From: JBFGSX01 sp041581335
GTDB lineage: Archaea; Thermoplasmatota; E2; JACPAO01; JAHFTW01
Reading direction: 5' to 3'
Assembly (NCBI GenBank): GCA_041581335.1
Contig: JBFIDG010000013.1
Span: forward strand, 1 to 24,484
Length of the DNA stretch: 24,484 bases
Of the stretch, positions 6,485 to 13,257 are shown one piece after another. The position numbers and the translations under genes were made by a program. Every line of letters begins with the position of its first letter. The stretch's first letter is position 1. The notes beneath the pieces were generated by a model, which searched no databases, was not told the origin of the DNA, and saw only the letters and a list, made by a program, of their open reading frames with translations.

Positions 6485-8191
6485 ATGATGTTAGATTACC
6501 TGGCCGCGGAGAACTGGCTCCGCGTCCGGGTCTTTCTCATCGTCATCTTGGCACTCGTGCCTGCCGGGGCAGTGGCCTACGCCAACCTGGTGGCCAGTCG
6601 CGACGCCCATCGCGCCGATGCCGAGGATTGGGCCATTGCAGAGGCCTCGTTCCTTGCAGCCCAGCAAGATACGGTCGTCGCCGCGACCGAACAGACATTG
6701 GCCTTGATGTCGACCGGCCCGAGCATCCTGGGCAACGACACCGCCCGCTGCATCGCAGCGGTCCAGCGCATCAATGCGACGTTCCCCCATTACAACAACC
6801 TCGGCCTTGTGGACCCGGACGGCTACGTGCGCTGTGCTGCGCAAGCACCAGAGGTCGCGGTCTACGCAGGGGACACCGCCGTCGTCAAAGCGGTCACCGC
6901 CACGGGAGGGTTCGCGCAGGGCTCGTACGAACTCGGCCTCATCACGGGCCAGCTTGGCATCACGTACGGCCGCCCAGTGACGCACGAGGACGGCGCGCCG
7001 CGAGGCATCCTGTTCGCGGCGATCAATCTCACCGGCCTGCAGCGCATCGCTGAGATGGCCGACCGGGACGACACCAGCGTCGTCATCATCGAGGAAGGCG
7101 GCGAGCTGTTGGTGCGGGCCAAGGACATCCCCGTGGAGGTGGGGCAGCGCTGGCCCGACGCCGAGCTCGTGGCTGAACTTGCCCGAGGCGCCGAGGCGAC
7201 CGCCACGACCGTCGACGGGGAGCCGTTCCTGGTCGGCATCGCCCGTCTACCGAGCGCTGGTGCCCCGCACGCATATCTCCTCGTGGCCCAGCGCATCGCC
7301 AGCGTCGAATCGAGTGCGACCGAAGCGTTCGCTAGCCAACTCATCATCCTGGGCGCAACGCTCGCCGTCGCATTGGTGGCAGCGGTAGCCGTGGCCGAGC
7401 GCCTGGTCATCCGCGAGACGACGCAGCGCATGGATCTGCGCGCCTCGCGCATCCAGCGACTCCAAGACCAAGATGCACGCCACATCCGATTGGCCAATAG
7501 CATCGGGCATGACCTGGCATCGCCGCTGACGCCGATCCGGTTGCAGTTGTTGCTGATGCGCAAGCGGGGCGTCGACGAGGCCCATGGACGCTCCCTGGAC
7601 ATCATCGACCGCAACCTCACCCAGGTCCAGCGTCTCGTGAAGGACATGCGAGACCTGTTCGGGCTGGAGGCCGGACGCCTATCGATCCGTCCGGCCCCGG
7701 TGGACGTCGCCGCGATTCTGTTGGCGGCCCGTGATTCTACCCATGAGCATGCGACCGACAACCGCGTCACGCTCTCCGTCAAGGCGTCACCTGGCCTTGA
7801 CATCGAAGCCGATCAGGACAGGTTGTACCAGGTGCTGTTCAATCTCGTCAACAACGCCATCCGGTTCTCGCCCGCCAACCGCACCATCACGCTGCGGGCC
7901 ATCCCCGTGGACGATGGCGTCGAAGTGACGGTGCAGGATGAAGGCCGGGGGCTCTCCGAGTCGGAAATGGCGTTGTTGTTCCAGCCGTTCTCACAGGTCC
8001 ATGACCCCAAGGATGTGAGCGAGAAGGGCACAGGGCTGGGCCTGTACATCTGCCGCGGCATCATCGAAGGGCACGGCGGCCGCATCGGCGTCCGCAGCCA
8101 AGGCCTAGGCCACGGCGCGACGTTCTGGTTCTGGCTGCCCAGAAGGGCCCAGATGCCTGTCGAGGCGGTCTCGGATTGGCCAGGGCTCTAG
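6485..8191 (+). CDS. Membrane-bound sensor histidine kinase with extracytoplasmic Cache-like domain (orphan)
   Basis: This protein of 568 residues should sense an external or surface signal and autophosphorylate on histidine. One membrane segment lies near residues 11-34. An extracytoplasmic domain of about 250 residues follows, with Cache-type features (NNLGLVDPDGYVRC and VVIIEEGGELLVR). A second membrane segment spans about 284-304, followed by a helical linker with no recognisable HAMP. The HisKA domain holds His342 in SIGHDLASPLTPIR. The ATPase domain shows the N box (NLVNNAIRFSP), G1 (DEGRGLS), F box (LFQPFSQ) and G2 (GTGLGLYICRGI), so it looks catalytically intact. No response regulator or receiver domain lies within the window, so its partner is elsewhere. 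Its stop codon shares CTAG with the convergent lipoprotein gene. Confidence 0.92.
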   Translation: MMLDYLAAENWLRVRVFLIVILALVPAGAVAYANLVASRDAHRADAEDWAIAEASFLAAQQDTVVAATEQTLALMSTGPSILGNDTARCIAAVQRINATFPHYNNLGLVDPDGYVRCAAQAPEVAVYAGDTAVVKAVTATGGFAQGSYELGLITGQLGITYGRPVTHEDGAPRGILFAAINLTGLQRIAEMADRDDTSVVIIEEGGELLVRAKDIPVEVGQRWPDAELVAELARGAEATATTVDGEPFLVGIARLPSAGAPHAYLLVAQRIASVESSATEAFASQLIILGATLAVALVAAVAVAERLVIRETTQRMDLRASRIQRLQDQDARHIRLANSIGHDLASPLTPIRLQLLLMRKRGVDEAHGRSLDIIDRNLTQVQRLVKDMRDLFGLEAGRLSIRPAPVDVAAILLAARDSTHEHATDNRVTLSVKASPGLDIEADQDRLYQVLFNLVNNAIRFSPANRTITLRAIPVDDGVEVTVQDEGRGLSESEMALLFQPFSQVHDPKDVSEKGTGLGLYICRGIIEGHGGRIGVRSQGLGHGATFWFWLPRRAQMPVEAVSDWPGL

Positions 8192-9669
8192 GCGAATCCG
8201 GTGCGACTGGCATCGCCGAGGGTGTCGCCTTCGTAATGGAAGATCCACAGCCCGGTGGCGCGGTCGCTGCCGTAGATGTAACCGTCCACGACGTTGACGT
8301 CCCAGGTGCTCAGGACGGCGTTGCCGACGCTGTTGTCCGGGTCCAGGGGCGTGCGGCCAAGATGGAAGCCCTTGATGGCGGCCAGGTTGTCGCCCTGCAG
8401 GATGTCTTCCAGGCCAAGGACCCAGATGCCGGCGTGGTTCATGGTCAGGTAGATGCGGACATCGTCGAGCGGCACATCGGGGCCGGCCGGGGCGACCTGC
8501 CATTGGTGGGTCGTCAGGAACAGACCCTGCGACGGGTGTTCGCCGGGGTGGAACCATTCGGCCACCAGCTTGGGAGCGGTGAGGTCTGTCGCATCCAGGA
8601 CCCAGATGCTGGGGACCGTGTCGGCCCCGCCGCTACCGGTATATTCCGGTGTTGCGAGGATGTAGCGCGTTCCATTGGCGTACACCATCATGGCGCTGTG
8701 GACATGGCCGCTGTAGTGGGTGGCGCCTTCGCCGGTCCACTTGCCGAGCTCCGTCGCCTGGGGGGCGTCGCTGAGATCGACGATGCGTAGACCACTGTCC
8801 CAGTGGCTGACCATCATGAGGCGCTGGCCGGTGACCGGATCGACCTGCACGGTCGCGTCATGCGGCGCCTGGACGCCGACGCATGGGACCGGCAGCGGCA
8901 CGGCGCAGCCGGCGCCGTCACTCGGGACGTATGGCACGTAGCCGAGGGGCACGAGGTTGCCTGGGCTGACCTCTTCCAGGCCCCAGACGCGCACAACGTC
9001 GCTGATGCAGACGACGACCTCGGTATCACCGATGCGTTCGCTGCTGAGCATGTGGCAGCCGTTGGGGCTGTTGTCGTAGGTCGCCATGTACCGCGGCGCC
9101 GCGGGGTCTGCGATGTCGTAGACGGAGAAGCCGGCGTTGGCGGTGAGGGCGGGGAGTTCGGCGAGTTCCCCTTGGCCGCTGCTGCCCTGGCTCGCCGTGA
9201 ACAGGTAGCGGCCGGTGTCGCTGATCTTGACGTCGGTGAGGTAGGTGCCGATCTGTGGGATGGTACTCAGCACCTTGGGGTCGGCGCGGTCGCTGATGTC
9301 CAAGAGGTACACGGTGGGGGTCTCGCCGTTGCCGAGCACCGCGACGGCGCCCATGTCGCCGCGCATGTCGATCTCGCCGATGTAACGGTGCGGATCTCCG
9401 GTGCCGTCATTGTTGAACCGGAGCGGGGTGTGTCCGATGGCCGCCAGGCTGCAGGTGCGCAGGTTGTAGGTTGTGAAATCAAAGGCATCGGCGCTGTCGT
9501 TGACGAGGGCCAGGGGGTCGTCGGTGGGGGCGAGGAAAGCGATGTCCGGGCTCTCGAAGGCTGTGGGGGCACAGCCGGCGACGGGGTCGGTCGCCGATTC
9601 TGCCGGCCCAGCGGCGAGGCAGCCTGCCAAGGTCATCAAAGTGAGCGGAATCCACATCCACGCGCGCAT
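8188..9669 (-). CDS. LVIVD-repeat beta-propeller lipoprotein
   Basis: The protein has 493 residues from the ATG at 9669. That start gives a short lipoprotein signal (MRAWMWIPLTLMTLAGC) with lipobox L-A-G-C and Cys17 as the likely lipid-modified residue. The body contains repeated blade-like units typical of LVIVD proteins: VYLLDISDRADPKVLSTI, FSVYDIADPAAPRYMATY, GLRIVDLSDAPQATELG and IWVLDATDLTAPKLVAEW, then a final GLWIFHYEGDTLG. These suggest a surface beta-propeller of unknown ligand. Several His-rich turns (THYSGHVHSAMM, FLTTHQWQV, MNHAGIWVLG) might bind metal, but that is speculation. An upstream in-frame start at 9774 would add 35 residues before the signal peptide and is rejected. It is divergent from the Lrp-like gene across 145 bp. 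Confidence 0.85.
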   Translation of the reverse strand: MRAWMWIPLTLMTLAGCLAAGPAESATDPVAGCAPTAFESPDIAFLAPTDDPLALVNDSADAFDFTTYNLRTCSLAAIGHTPLRFNNDGTGDPHRYIGEIDMRGDMGAVAVLGNGETPTVYLLDISDRADPKVLSTIPQIGTYLTDVKISDTGRYLFTASQGSSGQGELAELPALTANAGFSVYDIADPAAPRYMATYDNSPNGCHMLSSERIGDTEVVVCISDVVRVWGLEEVSPGNLVPLGYVPYVPSDGAGCAVPLPVPCVGVQAPHDATVQVDPVTGQRLMMVSHWDSGLRIVDLSDAPQATELGKWTGEGATHYSGHVHSAMMVYANGTRYILATPEYTGSGGADTVPSIWVLDATDLTAPKLVAEWFHPGEHPSQGLFLTTHQWQVAPAGPDVPLDDVRIYLTMNHAGIWVLGLEDILQGDNLAAIKGFHLGRTPLDPDNSVGNAVLSTWDVNVVDGYIYGSDRATGLWIFHYEGDTLGDASRTGFA

Positions 9670-9690
9670 GCGGCTTCGACGGGGCGGCCG

Positions 9691-9698
9691 TAGAAAGG
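9691..9698 (-). promoter_or_regulatory. Weak TATA-like box of the LVIVD lipoprotein gene
   Basis: The minus strand reads CCTTTCTA, centred about 25 nt before the ATG at 9669. The box is weak and is supported mainly by its position. Confidence 0.3.
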
Positions 9699-9784
9699 CG
9701 TTCTGTCGAGGCAGGTGGCCCGAAGGGCGCTGCCGACCCATCCCCTCGGGCCAGGGGTTCGTCAATAGGGCCACGCCACGATAT

Positions 9785-9793
9785 CCCTAAAAC
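9785..9793 (+). promoter_or_regulatory. TATA-like box of the Lrp-like regulator gene
   Basis: CCCTAAAAC has its TAAA core at 9788-9791, centred 25-26 nt before the ATG at 9815. Just downstream, CGTGCCACG (9793-9801) is a small inverted repeat (CGTG/CACG) that could be an autoregulatory site. That function is inferred only from its position. Confidence 0.45.
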
Positions 9794-9814
9794 GTGCCAC
9801 GAAGTCCGTAGGCC

Positions 9815-10222
9815 ATGGATGAGGTCGACCGCCAATTGATGCTGCTGTTGCGAGACAACGGCCGCGAATCGTTCACCGCTCTGGCCAAAGCCGTCGGCAC
9901 CAGCGAAGGCACCGTGCGTGCCCGCATCAAGCGCTTGACCGACGAGGGCATCATCCGCAAGTTCACCATCCGGACCGCCGGGCGCAACGTGAAGGCACTC
10001 ATCGAGGTCCGGGTCACGAACAACACCAACACCAGCAACGTCACGAAAGAGATCGCTGGCTGGGACAGCGTCGAGGCGGCGTGGGAGGTCACGGGAGACC
10101 ACGACATCGTCGTCGTGGCCGATTGCCACGACCCTGGCAAACTCAACGACCTCATCGACCGCATCCGAGAGATCCCAGGCACCGAGGCGACGACGAGCCG
10201 CCTCATCCTGAAGGAATACTGA
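9815..10222 (+). CDS. Lrp/AsnC family transcriptional regulator
   Basis: At 135 residues this is somewhat shorter than typical full-length Lrp/AsnC proteins of about 150. The N-terminal winged helix-turn-helix covers about 1-50 (DEVDRQLMLLLRDNGRESFTALAKAVGTSEGTVRARIKRLTDEGIIRKFTI), with the recognition helix in GTSEGTVRARIKRL. The C-terminal RAM ligand/oligomerisation domain (about 60-135) has the usual alternating pattern (VKALIEVRV, WEVTGDHDIVVVADC, LNDLIDRIREIPG, TTSRLILKEY). Such proteins form dimers to octamers and often sense amino acids. The gene has its own TATA-like box, and two tiny Cys-rich genes follow 49 nt downstream. Its targets are unknown; autoregulation and control of the divergent lipoprotein are plausible. 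Confidence 0.93.
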   Translation: MDEVDRQLMLLLRDNGRESFTALAKAVGTSEGTVRARIKRLTDEGIIRKFTIRTAGRNVKALIEVRVTNNTNTSNVTKEIAGWDSVEAAWEVTGDHDIVVVADCHDPGKLNDLIDRIREIPGTEATTSRLILKEY

Positions 10223-10271
10223 TGCTCGTGGCGAAGCGTGTTGCTACGGGCCGACCCCCTGGCGATCGCCC

Positions 10272-10436
10272 ATGAACCGCTGGCTAGGCCGCCCACCGCG
10301 GACCGGGGACGAAGTCCGGCGGCTCCAGGTCTGCTGCGATTCACCCCAGCAATGCTCGTATTGCCCGTTCAGGCCCGAGAACGCCAACCGGAGCCTGAAG
10401 GACCTGCTGCGGGAGCAACTGCTCGGCGATCCATGA
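10272..10436 (+). CDS. Small Cys-rich protein, first of a tandem paralogous pair
   Basis: This is a 54-residue protein (ATG 10272, TGA 10434-10436) with the core CC-x5-C-x2-C-P-x-R-PENA-x2-SL-x-DL. The cysteines are Cys21, Cys22, Cys28 and Cys31. The motif reads VCCDSPQQCSYCPFRPENANRSLKDLL. The neighbouring gene repeats the same core with identical spacing in a different reading frame, which strongly supports both as real genes. Three or four cysteines could bind a metal or form disulfides. The N-terminus is Arg-rich (MNRWLGRPPRTGDEVRR). It lies 49 nt after the Lrp-like gene and may be co-transcribed with it. I recognise no family. The stop overlaps the next start as ATGA. Confidence 0.7.
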   Translation: MNRWLGRPPRTGDEVRRLQVCCDSPQQCSYCPFRPENANRSLKDLLREQLLGDP

Positions 10437-10606
10437 CGCTGCCCGACGGCCGCCCCGAGACCGCCGCCCTGCGCGCCGAGGCGTGCTGCGCATCGGAGCC
10501 CGAATGTGTGCTGTGCCCGCTGCGGCCGGAGAACGCCGACCAGAGCCTGGCCGACCTATGGCGTCGCGGCTTGTACGCCAACCTGCCCAAGCTCGGTTTC
10601 CGCTAG
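10433..10606 (+). CDS. Small Cys-rich protein, second of a tandem paralogous pair
   Basis: This 57-residue protein starts at the ATG at 10433, overlapping the previous stop by ATGA. Its core (ACCASEPECVLCPLRPENADQSLADLW) matches the upstream protein position by position: Cys18-Cys19-x5-Cys25-x2-Cys28, then P-x-RPENA and SL-x-DL. The N-terminus differs, being acidic rather than Arg-rich. The C-terminus is longer (RRGLYANLPKLGFR). The overlap implies translational coupling, so the two products may work together, for instance as a heterodimer. An open frame from 10238 would fuse an unrelated Arg/Pro-rich extension to this protein. It is rejected because the extension overlaps the first gene and lacks conservation. 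Function is unknown. Confidence 0.72.
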   Translation: MTLPDGRPETAALRAEACCASEPECVLCPLRPENADQSLADLWRRGLYANLPKLGFR

Positions 10607-10665
10607 GCCTGAGGGCCCGCGCACTTTCCATCAACCTCCAATAGTCGCCCGGAGTGGTCGCCCTT

Positions 10666-11022
10666 ATGCGTTGGATGTGGGCCGTTCTTGCCATCCTTGC
10701 TGTCTCCTTGGCCGGGTGCGGCGACGACAGGCCGCCGGAGGAACAGACCCACGAAGCCGAAGGCGACGTCCAGCCAGCCCAGACGAGTGCAGCCGCAGCG
10801 TCGGGGCCTTCGCAGAACGACGCGGAGGCCGCCCCGCACGCCGATCAGGAGGCCGCAGCGCCCGGCGCCGAATCTGGCGGCCAAAGTGCGCCGGCCCCGT
10901 CCGGTGGACAGAGCGCTGAGCCGGCTGCGGAGAGCCCATCGAGCGCAGACGACAGTGGGACCGAGGCTTCAGCCCTCCCGGAGCTACCTGCCTTGCCACC
11001 CCTTGAACTGCCGGCGCTCTAG
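10666..11022 (+). CDS. Small low-complexity lipoprotein
   Basis: This protein has 118 residues from the ATG at 10666. It begins with a lipoprotein signal (MRWMWAVLAILAVSLAGC) with lipobox L-A-G-C and Cys18 as the predicted anchor. The remainder is unstructured and rich in Ala, Ser, Pro, Glu, Gly and Gln, with an acidic bias and near-repeats such as ESGGQSAPAPSGGQSAEPA. It ends in Leu/Pro-rich ALPELPALPPLELPAL. This looks like a surface-tethered disordered stalk with no enzymatic domain. A GTG four codons upstream (10654) is possible but would only lengthen the signal n-region. A CCAATAG patch about 25 nt upstream could be its TATA box. Its stop shares CTAG with the convergent MarC gene. Confidence 0.65.
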   Translation: MRWMWAVLAILAVSLAGCGDDRPPEEQTHEAEGDVQPAQTSAAAASGPSQNDAEAAPHADQEAAAPGAESGGQSAPAPSGGQSAEPAAESPSSADDSGTEASALPELPALPPLELPAL

Positions 11023-11651
11023 GCCAGCCAGCCGTCGATGCCGTCCAGGATGTACTGGACCGCGAAGGCGACGGTCAGGATACCCATGATGCGAGTGATG
11101 ACCCGAGAGCCGGTCTCACCGATCAGGCCCTGCAGACGGGCCGCCGCCATCAGGACCAGGAGCGTGATGAGCATGACCCCGAAGATGCTCGCCGCGACGA
11201 GGCTGACACCGAATTCAGTGGTCTGCACGATGACCAGGCTGATGGCGCCGGGGCCGGCCAGCATGGGGATGCCAAGGGGCACAAAGCTGGGGTCGCCGTC
11301 GGCGTCGTCCGGGGAATGGGCGCCTCCAGTGGGCAGGTGGATCTCGCGGATCTCGCGGCGAGGGATCTCCCGCCCTTCACGCAGCATCCGCAGGCCGATC
11401 ATCACCAGCAGCAGGCCGCCGGCGACCTGCAGCGAATAGATCTCGATGCCGAGGTGCCCGAGCAGGCCCTTGCCGGTAGCAGCGAAGATGATCAGCACCA
11501 GCGAAGCGAAGGCGGTCGCCTTGACAGCCACCTGGATGCGCTGCTTGCGGGTGCGCCCCTGCGTGAGGCCCAGGAACAGGCCCAAGCTGGCCGGCGGGTC
11601 GACGACGACCAACAAAGGAATGAGTAGCAGGAGGAGGTCCCCAGGGCCCAT
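11019..11651 (-). CDS. MarC family integral membrane protein
   Basis: This protein has 210 residues, the usual size for the MarC/UPF0056 family, with about six membrane segments arranged as two sets of three. Diagnostic stretches are LLIPLLVVVDPPASLGLFLGLTQGRTRKQR near the N-terminus (family pattern of NPxxxxPxFLxLT) and FVPLGIPMLAGPGAISLVIV in the second half. The polar loop between the halves (REGREIPRREIREIHLPTGGAHSPDDADGD) is unusually long and charged. The biochemical role of the family is unsettled, and the historical link to multiple antibiotic resistance has been withdrawn for the E. coli member. The ATG at 11651 is preceded by an AAATAG box at about -26. Longer in-frame starts up to 12089 would run into the divergent aminotransferase gene and are rejected. 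Confidence 0.88.
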   Translation of the reverse strand: MGPGDLLLLLIPLLVVVDPPASLGLFLGLTQGRTRKQRIQVAVKATAFASLVLIIFAATGKGLLGHLGIEIYSLQVAGGLLLVMIGLRMLREGREIPRREIREIHLPTGGAHSPDDADGDPSFVPLGIPMLAGPGAISLVIVQTTEFGVSLVAASIFGVMLITLLVLMAAARLQGLIGETGSRVITRIMGILTVAFAVQYILDGIDGWLA

Positions 11652-11673
11652 GGCGGCCGGCGACTTGGACCCC

Positions 11674-11680
11674 CTATTTG
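11674..11680 (-). promoter_or_regulatory. TATA-like box of the MarC family gene
   Basis: The minus-strand sequence is CAAATAG, centred 26 nt before the ATG at 11651, fitting a leaderless transcript. Confidence 0.45.
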
Positions 11681-11718
11681 GGCCTTGGGCTACGGAATCC
11701 GCACAGGGGGCAAGGCAT

Positions 11719-11740
11719 AGCGCCAAACCTGGTAGGCGCT
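11719..11740. promoter_or_regulatory. Inverted repeat upstream of the aminotransferase promoter
   Basis: AGCGCC (11719-11724) and GGCGCT (11735-11740) form a perfect 6-bp inverted repeat with a 10-nt spacer. The half-sites are 16 bp apart centre to centre. The element lies between the divergent MarC and aminotransferase promoters, so it could be an operator. No regulator is implied by the sequence itself. Confidence 0.25.
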
Positions 11741-11794
11741 CCCTCTGACCGGCACCGCTAAACCGTACAGCCATTCCTTGCTCACTATATCGTA

Positions 11795-11803
11795 GAGGCG
11801 ATC
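11795..11803 (+). promoter_or_regulatory. Shine-Dalgarno-like site of the aminotransferase gene
   Basis: GAGGCGATC differs by one base from GAGGTGATC, the complement of the archaeal 16S tail. The GAGG core ends 7 nt before the ATG at 11806. A TATAT at 11786-11790 is only about 18 nt from the ATG, too close to be the box for a leaderless start. CGCTAAACC near 11757-11765 is a better placed candidate. Confidence 0.4.
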
Positions 11804-11805
11804 GT

Positions 11806-13155
11806 ATGACCATCACCGGCAAGGAATCCAAGCCAGTCATCCACCACCCGATCCCCGGCCCCGAGGCCAAGAAGATCGTGCGCATGGACGACAAGTATCT
11901 CGTGACAACCACCAAGACCGCCCCGGTCGCGGCCAAGACCGGCCGCGGCGTGGTCGTGGAGGATGTGGACGGCAACATCTTGCTGGATTTCGCAGCCGGC
12001 ATCGGCGTCCTGAACGTCGGGCACTGCCACCCAAAGATCGTCGCGGCCGTCCAGCAGCAGGCCGCGGAACTGATGCACTTCGCCGGCACCGACTTCTACT
12101 ACGCCCCCCAGGCGGAGCTGGCCAAGCGCCTCTCCGCCATCGTACCCGTCACCGGCCGGAACCACAAGACGTTCTACTGCAACAGCGGCGCCGAAGCCAA
12201 CGAAGCAGCCATCAAGATCGCCAAGAAAGCCACGGGCCGCCACCAGTTCATCTCGTTCCTGGGGGCGTTCCACGGCCGCACCATGGGGGCCCTGAGCCTC
12301 ACGGCGTCCAAATACATCCAGAAAGAGGGGTTCTTCCCCAGCATGCCGGGCGTGACCCACACCCACTTCCCGCACCCGCTCCGGAACATCTGGGGCGTCA
12401 ACGGCTACGAAGAGCCGCAGGAGCTGGCCAATCGAGCCATCGAGCACATCGAGGCCCTGTTCAGCTGGAACCTCCCCGCCGAGGACGTGGCGGCACTGTT
12501 CTGGGAGCCGATCCAAGGCGAGGGCGGGTACGTCGTCCCCCCGAAGCCGTTCCCCAAGATGCTGCGCAAACTGTGCGACGACCATGGCATCCTGTTGGTC
12601 GCCGACGAGGTCCAGACCGGCTTCGGGCGCACGGGCAAGTGGTTCGGCGCCGAGCACTTCGGCGTCAAGGCAGACATCATCAGCATCGCCAAGGCCATGG
12701 GCAGCGGGATCCCCATCGGCGCCACCGTCATCCGCCCCGACCTGGACTTCGGCGAGAAGGGCAGCCACAGCAACACCTACGGCGGCAACCTCGTCGCCTG
12801 CGCCAGCAGCCTTGCCACGCTTGACGTCCTGGAAGAAGAGGACCTGATCAACAACGCACACAAGATGGGCCTCGTCATGGCCCAGCGCCTGGCCGAGTTC
12901 AAGGAAGAGCACGAGAGCATCCACGACAGCCGCGGCCTGGGCCTGATGCGGGCCATCGAGTTCGCCCATGCCGACGGCACCCAGGACCCGAAGCTCCGTA
13001 ACGCCCTGGAGACAGAGCTCTGGAAGCGCGGCCTCATCACCCTTGGCTGCGGCAAGAGCAGCCTGCGCTTCATCCCGCCACTCAACATCGACGCCGACCA
13101 GATCAACGGCGCCATGGATGTCCTGGGCGACGCCTTGCGCCACCTCAAAGCGTAG
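11806..13155 (+). CDS. Class III (omega-type) PLP-dependent aminotransferase
   Basis: At 449 residues this belongs to the fold-type I class III aminotransferases that include 4-aminobutyrate, ornithine and acetylornithine aminotransferases. Visible landmarks are VEDVDGNILLDFAAGIGVLNVGHCHP (about 51-76), CNSGAEANEAAIKIA (125-139, phosphate binding) and FLGAFHGRTMGALSLT (151-166). They continue with EPIQGEGGY (234-242), VADEVQTGFGRTGK (265-278, with PLP-binding Asp267) and Lys296 in SIAKAMGSGIP as the Schiff-base lysine. The N-terminal IPGPEAKKIV...YLVTTTKTAPV pattern resembles the archaeal branch studied in Thermococcales. That branch includes ornithine aminotransferase and broad amino-acid racemases. 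A racemase or omega-amino acid aminotransferase is thus as likely as acetylornithine aminotransferase, so I give no symbol. No arginine-pathway genes flank it. Confidence 0.93.
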   Translation: MTITGKESKPVIHHPIPGPEAKKIVRMDDKYLVTTTKTAPVAAKTGRGVVVEDVDGNILLDFAAGIGVLNVGHCHPKIVAAVQQQAAELMHFAGTDFYYAPQAELAKRLSAIVPVTGRNHKTFYCNSGAEANEAAIKIAKKATGRHQFISFLGAFHGRTMGALSLTASKYIQKEGFFPSMPGVTHTHFPHPLRNIWGVNGYEEPQELANRAIEHIEALFSWNLPAEDVAALFWEPIQGEGGYVVPPKPFPKMLRKLCDDHGILLVADEVQTGFGRTGKWFGAEHFGVKADIISIAKAMGSGIPIGATVIRPDLDFGEKGSHSNTYGGNLVACASSLATLDVLEEEDLINNAHKMGLVMAQRLAEFKEEHESIHDSRGLGLMRAIEFAHADGTQDPKLRNALETELWKRGLITLGCGKSSLRFIPPLNIDADQINGAMDVLGDALRHLKA

Positions 13156-13180
13156 CGCCTTCCCAGCCGGGCACGCAGGA

Positions 13181-13204
13181 CCGGGCCGACGCGACGGGGC
13201 CCGG
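13181..13204 (+). terminator. GC-rich hairpin downstream of the aminotransferase gene
   Basis: CCGGGCC (13181-13187) pairs perfectly with GGCCCGG (13198-13204) across a 10-nt loop, 26 nt after the stop codon and before the next gene's TATA box. No T-run follows, so a terminator role is only possible. The rest of the 102-nt gap shows no gene. Confidence 0.3.
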
Positions 13205-13232
13205 CCGACCAGGGCATCCGGCCCAACGTCCA

Positions 13233-13240
13233 AGTATACC
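13233..13240 (+). promoter_or_regulatory. TATA box of the duplicated membrane protein gene
   Basis: AGTATACC has TATA at 13235-13238, centred about 21-22 nt before the ATG at 13258. The match is good but slightly closer to the start than in the other genes. Confidence 0.45.
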
Positions 13241-13257
13241 CAGCGCGGTGGACCGCC

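Noticed and set aside
10238..10606. 122-codon frame that would fuse an extension to the second Cys-rich protein
   Set aside because: The added N-terminus overlaps the first paralogue in another frame. The paralogue comparison supports the ATG at 10433.
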